Assembly: GCA_003694975.1 (NCBI GenBank)
Contig: RFJH01000316.1
Coordinates: forward strand, 1-11,110
Reading direction: 5' to 3'
DNA from: Anaerolineae bacterium
GTDB taxonomy: Bacteria > Chloroflexota > Anaerolineae > Anaerolineales > Villigracilaceae
DNA: 11,110 bases
Position 1 is the stretch's first letter, and every line of letters starts with the position of its first letter. The notes under the pieces were generated by a model. That model worked only from the letters and a program-made list of their open reading frames with translations. It had not been told where the DNA came from and did not search any database. A program made the position numbers and the translations under genes. Positions 6,450 to 11,110 of this stretch are shown piece after piece.

Positions 6450-6640
6450 GTAGTACTTTTGGGCTTTTCCCACCGTAAAGGAGGTCTTCGCGAGGGGTCG
6501 GTCTATGCCCTGGTGGGTGGACAGGGTGATTTCCCCCTACAACATGCCGGCGCCCGGCCCAGGGAGTGTGGGGACCTTTGGCCTCGCGAACACAGTCCGG
6601 CGGGACAAGGCTTTCGCTTGTCCCTCAAGCGAGACCCGCG
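6450..6640. other. Non-coding zwf-mraZ intergenic segment with inverted repeats
   Basis: No supported gene lies here. The segment holds: (1) an isolated GTGGG box at 6469-6473, coding strand, about 53 bp upstream of the operator's first box; (2) a perfect 9-bp inverted repeat, TTCGCGAGG (6487-6495) with CCTCGCGAA (6582-6590), enclosing further pairing such as 6508-6513 with 6559-6564 and GCCGG (6546-6550) with CCGGC (6554-6558); and (3) alternative hairpins at 6602-6632 after zwf. The enclosed part could be a structured RNA of either strand, but I could not match it to SRP RNA, 6S RNA, tmRNA or RNase P RNA. Confidence 0.4.
6602..6632 (-). terminator. Possible zwf 3'-end hairpin pair, no U-tract
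   Basis: Two mutually exclusive stems lie 8-39 nt beyond the zwf stop. GGGACAAG (6602-6609) pairs with CTTGTCCC (6617-6624) in an 8-bp stem with a 7-nt loop. TCGCTTG (6614-6620) pairs with CAAGCGA (6626-6632) in a 7-bp stem with a 5-nt loop. They share 6617-6620. No run of U follows on the zwf strand, so this is not a standard intrinsic terminator. It may mark or protect the 3' end of the carbohydrate operon transcript. Confidence 0.4.
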
Positions 6641-8119
6641 CTACCTCTTTCCAGAGGCGTGCACACCGCGCCCCACCCAGGCGCGGCCATCGCGGGCCAG
6701 GAGTTCATCCGCCTCGACGGGCCCCCAGGAGCCGCGCGCATACCGTGCCAGGGGAGGTTGCTCCCGTTCCTCCCAGGCGGCGATGATGGGGTCAATCAGG
6801 CTCCAGGCGGCCTCCACCTCGTCGGCGCGGGTAAAGAGCGAGGCGTCCCCCTGGATGGCATCCAGGAGCAATCGCTCATAGGCTTCGGGGATTGCCGTGG
6901 GGCCGAACTCATCGGCGTAGTGGAATTCCATGTTCACGGAGCGCATTTCGGCAATCGTATCCGGCACTTTGGCCTCGAATCGCAGATGCACGCCTTCGTC
7001 CGGTTGCAGATAGAGGACGAGCATATTCGGCGTGATAGGGCGTTCGGGTGGCAAGGGGAACATGAGGTGCGGTGGTTCTTTGAACTGGATGACGATTTGT
7101 GTCAGTTTTTCCGCCAACGCCTTGCCGGAGCGCAGGTAGAACGGCACACCCTTCCAGCGCCAGTTATCAATGTACAGCCGTAAAGCGGCGTATGTCGGTG
7201 TGACCGAATCGGGCGCCACGCCCTCCGTCTCGCAATATCCTTCGTATTGCGCCCTCACCGTCTCCGTGGCGACCTCCTCTGCCGTGATCGGGTTCACCGA
7301 GCGCAGTACTTTGACTTTTTCGTTGCGCAGCGCGTCTGCTTCGAACGAGGCGGGAGGCTCCATCGCCACCAGCGTGAGGAGTTGCATGAGGTGATTCTGG
7401 AACATATCCCGCAGCACGCCCACGCCATCGTAATAGCGGGCGCGATGCCCCACATCTACTTGCTCGGCGACGGTGATTTGCACGTGGTCAATGTAATTGC
7501 GATTCCAGAGCGGCTCGAAGATGGCGTTGGCGAAGCGGAACATCAAGATGTTCTGCACCGTTTCCTTGCCCAGGTAGTGGTCAATGCGGTAGATTTGCCG
7601 CTCGTGGAGCACGCGATGAATCTGCTCGTTGAGCGCGCGCGCCGATTCCAGGTCGGTGCCGAAGGGCTTCTCGACGATTACATGGCGCCAGCCCCCCTCC
7701 TCATGCGCCTGGCCGGTCTCGCCGAGCAGGGCGATGATGACCGGGAACAGGGATGGCGGCGTCGCCAGGTAGTAGAGGCGGTTCGCGGGACCGGCCTCCC
7801 AGGCGCGTAACGCGGCGTCCAGGCTCTCAAAGTCAGCGCGCGCGTCATAACGTCCCGGACGATAGGCGATGTGCGCGGCGAACGTCTCCCATTCCTCCTC
7901 CGTGAACGAGTACCGCGCGAACTGACTCAACCCCTCTCGCAGGCGGATCCGGAACTGGTCGCCCTCGAAGCGCGTCCCCGCGAAGCCGATAATGTGAAAG
8001 CGCTCCGGCAGACGCCCTTTGCGAAAGAGGTTGAACAGGGAGGGGATGAGTTTGCGCCGCGTCAGGTCGCCTGAGGCGCCGAAGATGACGATGGATGTGG
8101 GAAGAGCAGAGTTGGGCAT
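6641..8119 (-). CDS. zwf: Glucose-6-phosphate 1-dehydrogenase
   Basis: A 492-residue cytoplasmic enzyme that oxidises glucose 6-phosphate to 6-phosphogluconolactone with NAD(P)+, the first and committing step of the oxidative pentose phosphate pathway. The N-terminal nucleotide loop is GASGDLTRRKL (14-24). EKPFG (150-154) and the substrate-binding signature RIDHYLGKE (178-186) follow. The likely catalytic histidine is in RDMFQNHLMQ (H243). The C-terminal half reads through as a normal G6PD beta domain, with RSGK (330-333). The ATG at 8119 has GAGG 6 nt upstream (GAGGTGACCT). It lies 56 bp after gnd and is the last gene of the pentose phosphate operon. The stop TAG is followed by alternative hairpins (6602-6632). 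Length is typical for the family. Confidence 0.97.
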   Translation of the reverse strand: MPNSALPTSIVIFGASGDLTRRKLIPSLFNLFRKGRLPERFHIIGFAGTRFEGDQFRIRLREGLSQFARYSFTEEEWETFAAHIAYRPGRYDARADFESLDAALRAWEAGPANRLYYLATPPSLFPVIIALLGETGQAHEEGGWRHVIVEKPFGTDLESARALNEQIHRVLHERQIYRIDHYLGKETVQNILMFRFANAIFEPLWNRNYIDHVQITVAEQVDVGHRARYYDGVGVLRDMFQNHLMQLLTLVAMEPPASFEADALRNEKVKVLRSVNPITAEEVATETVRAQYEGYCETEGVAPDSVTPTYAALRLYIDNWRWKGVPFYLRSGKALAEKLTQIVIQFKEPPHLMFPLPPERPITPNMLVLYLQPDEGVHLRFEAKVPDTIAEMRSVNMEFHYADEFGPTAIPEAYERLLLDAIQGDASLFTRADEVEAAWSLIDPIIAAWEEREQPPLARYARGSWGPVEADELLARDGRAWVGRGVHASGKR

Positions 8120-8175
8120 AGGTCACCTCGGGAAAGCCGTGTATCGAGCGGTTGCCGGTTGACGTGGGCTTTCGG

Positions 8176-9087
8176 TCACTTCGCCTTCTTCACGGCGTGA
8201 CCGCCGAACTGATTGCGCATGGCGGCCAGCAATTTGGCGGCGAAACTTTCCTCCTGGCGGCTGACGAAGCGCATTTGCAGCGCCAGGGTGATGACCGGCG
8301 CCGGAACGTCCAGGTCAATCGATTCGAAGACCGTCCAGCGCCCTTCGCCCGAATCGGCCACCCAGCCTTTGATGTCGCTCAGGTCCGGGTCTTCGGCCAG
8401 GGCACGAGCGGTTAGATCGAGCAGCCAGGAGCGGATGACAGTGCCGTAGCGCCAGATCTCGGCCACCTGATGGAGGTCGAGGTCGAATGCCTCTTTGGAC
8501 TTCATAATCTCGAAGCCCTCGGCATAGGCCTGCATCATGCCGTATTCGATGCCGTTATGCACCATTTTGACGAAATGCCCTGCGCCTACCGGCCCGACGT
8601 GTCCCCAGCCCTTGTCTGGTGCTGGGGCGAGGGCTTCGAAGATGGGACGCAGGCGTTCCACGACCTCTGCCTCCCCGCCGACCATCAGGCTGTACCCTTC
8701 CGTCAGCCCCCAGATACCGCCACTGGTGCCGACATCCACGTAGTGGATGCCTTTCTCGGCGAGGGTTGCGGCGCGACGTTGATCGTCTTTGTAGAATGTG
8801 TTGCCGCCATCAATGACCACGTCACCTGTGGTGAGCAATTCACCCAGGGCGCGTACCACCTGTTCCGTTGGAGCGCCGGCGGGTACCATGACCCATACGG
8901 CGCGCGGCGAGGACAGTTTCTCCACGGCTTCTTCCAGGCTGAAGGCGGCCTCCAGGCCGACCTCACGCGCCAGTTCGCGGGTGATCTCCGGTGAGCGGTT
9001 GTAGCCTACCACGCGGTGACCGTGTTTCCGCAAGCGGCGTGCCATATTGGCGCCCATTTTCCCCAGACCGATGATTGCGATTTCCAT
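8176..9087 (-). CDS. gnd: 6-phosphogluconate dehydrogenase, decarboxylating, short form
   Basis: A 303-residue enzyme that oxidatively decarboxylates 6-phosphogluconate to ribulose 5-phosphate, the third step of the oxidative pentose phosphate pathway. It belongs to the short (about 300 residue) GndA/YqeC-type family, not the 470-residue E. coli form. Visible: Rossmann loop GLGKMGANM (7-15), VIDGGNTFYKDD (91-102), VDVGTSGGIWGL (117-128), catalytic lysine in GHFVKMVHNGIEYG (K174) and SGEGRWT (246-252). After the second beta strand the sequence is YNRSPE (N30, R31). An Arg there often favours NADP+, while many short-form enzymes use NAD+; this is an inference. The ATG at 9087 has AAGGAAGG (9095-9102) with a 7-nt spacer. 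Its leader from the HAD gene is 123 bp, long for this operon. Confidence 0.95.
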   Translation of the reverse strand: MEIAIIGLGKMGANMARRLRKHGHRVVGYNRSPEITRELAREVGLEAAFSLEEAVEKLSSPRAVWVMVPAGAPTEQVVRALGELLTTGDVVIDGGNTFYKDDQRRAATLAEKGIHYVDVGTSGGIWGLTEGYSLMVGGEAEVVERLRPIFEALAPAPDKGWGHVGPVGAGHFVKMVHNGIEYGMMQAYAEGFEIMKSKEAFDLDLHQVAEIWRYGTVIRSWLLDLTARALAEDPDLSDIKGWVADSGEGRWTVFESIDLDVPAPVITLALQMRFVSRQEESFAAKLLAAMRNQFGGHAVKKAK

Positions 9088-9210
9088 TTTTCAACCTTCC
9101 TTACAGACTCTTGCTTTTTGATGGGTGGAGTAGATTGGGGCATATCTTACCCCAGAATCATCCAATCGTGATACGAATACCCGGAATTTCGCCCTGGTGT
9201 GGGTGGAGAG
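9088..9210 (-). other. 123-bp HAD-gnd spacer with short inverted repeats
   Basis: This is the longest gap within the carbohydrate operon. On the coding strand it can form TGGGG/CCCCA (9136-9140 with 9150-9154, 9-nt loop) or, alternatively, GATTGG/CCAATC (9133-9138 with 9162-9167). The gnd Shine-Dalgarno AAGGAAGG is at its 3' end (9095-9102). I see no convincing promoter. An mRNA processing or attenuation site is possible but weakly supported. Confidence 0.25.
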
Positions 9211-9945
9211 TTACTCGCCCTGACGTACGCGTGCCTCGGCCACCTCTTGCAACCTGGCGGGGTCGTCTACGATGCGTTCCGGGGGGAGCAAATTGCTGCG
9301 ATGCAATGCTTCGCGGGTGAGCGGTGTGGCGATGGCGATTACCTCCATGCCGGCGGCCAGGGCAGCCTGCACGCCCCCCGGTGAGTCTTCGAGCACAAGG
9401 CACTCGTGAGGGAGCACGTCCAACTCTTCGGCGACCAGGAGGTAAATCTCCGGGGCCGGTTTGGGGTGTTCCACATCCTCCAGGGCGGCGATGAAGTCGA
9501 ACCTGTGCCGCACGCCGAGGATATCCAGGATGTGCGCTGCCCGCGAACAGGAGGACATCGTCGCCAGGCCGACTTTGCAACCCCAGCGGCGTGCCGCGTC
9601 CAACAGGGCGATGGTGTGCGGCCACGCGCTGGCGCGAATCATCTCGGGATCCGAGAGCATCTCTTCGTACAGGGCGAGGCGCATGCGCGTCAGGACCTGC
9701 CAGGGGTGGGCGGCACCGAACTCGTCCAGGCGAGAGCGGGCGGCTTCTTCCAGGCCGAAGCGCTCGAGGATGGTCTGCGAGACGCGGCGTCGAGAGAGAC
9801 CGACCACTTCTTTAAAGACCTCGATCACCTGTTCCTCGCTCAAGCGCGGGTCCAACATGCGGGCGGCGCGTGCGTAGGCCAGCGCCTTCAAGCGCTCGGT
9901 TTGTACGAGGGTGCCGTCCATATCGAAGATCAGGGCGCGGATCAT
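9211..9945 (-). CDS. HAD-superfamily hydrolase (CbbY / beta-phosphoglucomutase-like)
   Basis: A 244-residue haloacid dehalogenase-type enzyme, subfamily I with an inserted alpha-helical cap. Motif I is DMDGTLV (nucleophile D8, acid/base D10), motif II is LATMSS (T129), motif III is HPKPAPEIY (K162) and motif IV is VLEDSPGG (E186, D187). The cap lies at about residues 15-90. Such proteins act on small phosphorylated molecules, often sugar phosphates, but the substrate cannot be read from the sequence. The ATG at 9945 overlaps the pgl stop as ATGA, with GGGGAAG just upstream inside pgl, indicating translational coupling. Placed between pgl and gnd, it may act on a pentose phosphate intermediate or a side product such as a misformed phosphogluconate; this is inference. 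The stop is TAA at 9211-9213. Confidence 0.9.
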   Translation of the reverse strand: MIRALIFDMDGTLVQTERLKALAYARAARMLDPRLSEEQVIEVFKEVVGLSRRRVSQTILERFGLEEAARSRLDEFGAAHPWQVLTRMRLALYEEMLSDPEMIRASAWPHTIALLDAARRWGCKVGLATMSSCSRAAHILDILGVRHRFDFIAALEDVEHPKPAPEIYLLVAEELDVLPHECLVLEDSPGGVQAALAAGMEVIAIATPLTREALHRSNLLPPERIVDDPARLQEVAEARVRQGE

Positions 9946-10703
9946 CTCTCTTCCCCGTGCTGTTTGAGCAATGCGGCGGCGGCCCTGTCTACCAGGTAGG
10001 TTACCCGGCCATGTGAGGGGTGAATGCGTTGCGCGGGCCGGCGGACCGGGTCATGTGGACCCTCCAGAGTGGCCGCGAGGGCTTCGGCCTTCTCCGCTCC
10101 GCTGACCAGGAAGAGCACGTGTCGGGCGTCGTTGAAGACGCGCGGAGTGAGGGTGATGCGTTGGGTTGGTCGTCCGGCGTAGGCGGCGGTTACGACCAGG
10201 GTCGCCGTATCCGGTCCGGGGTCCGGGGGCGAGCCCGGGAAGAGCGATGCGGTGTGCCCGTCCGCTCCCAGGCCGAGCAGGACGAGGTCGAAGCGCGGCC
10301 AGAGGAGGCCGGGGTCGGCGAAGCGGCGCAGGGCCTGGGCGTAGTCTGCCGCGGCTTGTTGCGGGTCCAGTTCGCCGCGAATGCGATGGATGTTCGTCTC
10401 CGGCGCGGGGGCGTGTTCGAAGAGCAGCGCGCGAGCCTGGCCGTAGTTGCTCTCCGGATCGTCCGGTGGGACACAACGCTCATCGCCCCAGAACCAGTGG
10501 GTGACCTGCCAGGGGACGCGTTCGAGGAAGGGCCCCGTAGTGAGCAGGCGGTACAGGCGGCGCGGCGTGTTCCCCCCTGCGAGAACGACGAGGAATCGTC
10601 CACGTTGCGATACGGCTTCTCCGGCCACGTGGACGAGGTGCTCCGCCGCCGACCGGCTTAAGGATTCCGGCTCATCGCAAATTTGAAGATGGACGTTTTT
10701 CAT
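9942..10703 (-). CDS. pgl: 6-phosphogluconolactonase
   Basis: A 253-residue cytoplasmic hydrolase of the DevB/SOL type that opens 6-phosphogluconolactone to 6-phosphogluconate, the second step of the oxidative pentose phosphate pathway. Motifs: LAGGNTPRRLY (41-51), FWGDERCVPPDDPESNY (71-87) and GLGADGHTASLFPG (144-157). The last is the family signature with the active-site histidine (H150). Length matches DevB-type Pgl and not the 330-residue E. coli YbhE type. The ATG at 10703 is 34 bp after the stop of the V4R-like gene; no strong Shine-Dalgarno is visible (only a weak GATAG-like stretch). Its stop overlaps the HAD gene start. Together with gnd and zwf it completes the oxidative branch in one operon. 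Confidence 0.95.
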   Translation of the reverse strand: MKNVHLQICDEPESLSRSAAEHLVHVAGEAVSQRGRFLVVLAGGNTPRRLYRLLTTGPFLERVPWQVTHWFWGDERCVPPDDPESNYGQARALLFEHAPAPETNIHRIRGELDPQQAAADYAQALRRFADPGLLWPRFDLVLLGLGADGHTASLFPGSPPDPGPDTATLVVTAAYAGRPTQRITLTPRVFNDARHVLFLVSGAEKAEALAATLEGPHDPVRRPAQRIHPSHGRVTYLVDRAAAALLKQHGEER

Positions 10704-10737
10704 GGGTTTCTATCGGACGAGCCGAGAGGAGGTTCCC

Positions 10738-11110
10738 TTACCCCGTTTTCGCCGTTGGATTGGTCGGTTCCAGAAGGAAGGTACAGGTGCTATCGCCGCG
10801 CGCCATGCATTGCGTTTCGCTGACCCGCCAGGGCGAACCAGTGGCCCAACGGGCGACCTCTTCCAATGCCCCGACCGCCGTCAGGCAGAAGGGACGGTCG
10901 GCCTGCACACCGGCGCAATAAGGGCATTGCTGGGTTGTGAAGCGCAGGCCGTTTTCCCCTGCATGGACTTCTGTGTGCACGCCGACGAGACGCCGGGCCG
11001 CCGCGCCGACGGCCTGGAGCACGGTCAACAGGCGACGGTGGGGAGGGAGGGCCTTGAGGGCGGTCTGTACCGCTCCTAGAACGCCCGGATAGGCTTCCAG
11101 CCAGGTGGTG
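10738..11110 (-). CDS. V4R-like domain protein, C-terminal part (5' end beyond window)
   Basis: The reading frame stays open from the window edge to TAA at 10738-10740, giving 123 visible residues. An internal TTG at 11028 need not be the start. The C-terminal pattern is a CPYC pair, a further Cys in RPFCLTAVGALEEV, then SETQCMARGDSTCTF. The E-x2-C...G-x3-C-x-F ending is typical of V4R (4-vinyl reductase) domains, small-molecule-binding modules of the Trs33/TRAPP-like fold with conserved cysteines that may bind metal. V4R domains occur alone or fused to regulators. The visible part ends 15 residues after that motif, so no C-terminal output domain follows; an N-terminal one could lie outside. 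It is 34 bp upstream of pgl, so probably co-transcribed. Function is unknown; a sensor role for this operon is only a guess. Confidence 0.7.
   Translation of the reverse strand, partial: TTWLEAYPGVLGAVQTALKALPPHRRLLTVLQAVGAAARRLVGVHTEVHAGENGLRFTTQQCPYCAGVQADRPFCLTAVGALEEVARWATGSPWRVSETQCMARGDSTCTFLLEPTNPTAKTG

Noticed and set aside
6487..6590. Assignment of the structured segment to SRP RNA, 6S RNA, tmRNA or RNase P RNA
   Set aside because: I could not find the SRP helix-8 core, the RNase P conserved GAGGAAAGTCC core or a tmRNA tRNA-like end on either strand, and 6S has too little sequence signature to claim by eye.
8132..8173. Inverted repeat GAAAGCC/GGCTTTC in the gnd-zwf spacer as a terminator
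   Set aside because: It is only 7 bp with a 28-nt loop and no U-tract, and zwf has its own strong ribosome site in what looks like the same operon, so chance is a sufficient explanation.
10724..10729. AGGAGG on the plus strand as a Shine-Dalgarno for a plus-strand gene
   Set aside because: No suitable start codon follows, and the region downstream is the coding sequence of the minus-strand V4R-like gene.

Overview
The window holds twelve genes, all on the minus strand. It looks like a GC-rich bacterial chromosome segment with two neighbouring housekeeping gene groups. By eye, the protein styles (RsmH Cys-X-Cys tail, long FtsL-like protein, PBP without PASTA repeats, short-form Gnd) suggest a Chloroflexota/Anaerolineae-type organism. 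That assignment is an impression, not a measurement. I see no tRNA, rRNA, CRISPR array, insertion sequence, prophage or integration site.

Reading in the direction of transcription (high to low coordinates), the first group is a carbohydrate operon. It contains a V4R-like domain protein cut by the window edge (10738-11110), 6-phosphogluconolactonase (pgl, 9942-10703), a HAD-superfamily hydrolase (9211-9945), a short-form decarboxylating 6-phosphogluconate dehydrogenase (gnd, 8176-9087) and glucose-6-phosphate dehydrogenase (zwf, 6641-8119). Zwf, Pgl and Gnd together make up the complete oxidative branch of the pentose phosphate pathway, from glucose 6-phosphate to ribulose 5-phosphate.

A gene-free stretch of about 318 bp (6323-6640) separates the groups. 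It holds alternative hairpins just after zwf, an inverted-repeat-bounded segment that may be a structured RNA, a good sigma70-type promoter (TTGCTT - 17 bp - TACAAT), three GTGGG/GTGGA boxes at exactly 10-bp spacing that look like an MraZ operator, and a perfect 9-bp hairpin in the mraZ leader.

The second group is a division and cell wall (dcw) cluster: mraZ, rsmH, an ftsL-like gene, a class B penicillin-binding protein (ftsI-like), murF, mraY and the first 53 codons of murD. Several junctions are ATGA overlaps or short gaps, which suggests one translationally coupled transcript. murE, which usually lies between the PBP gene and murF, is absent here. The mraZ-rsmH junction has a tandem stop codon and two mutually exclusive hairpins touching the rsmH start codon.

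I found no plainly novel system. The most interesting material is the RNA and regulatory structure between and inside the two operons, plus three protein-level oddities: MraY with HLH in place of HHH, the FtsL C-terminal extension, and the HAD and V4R genes linked to the pentose phosphate genes.
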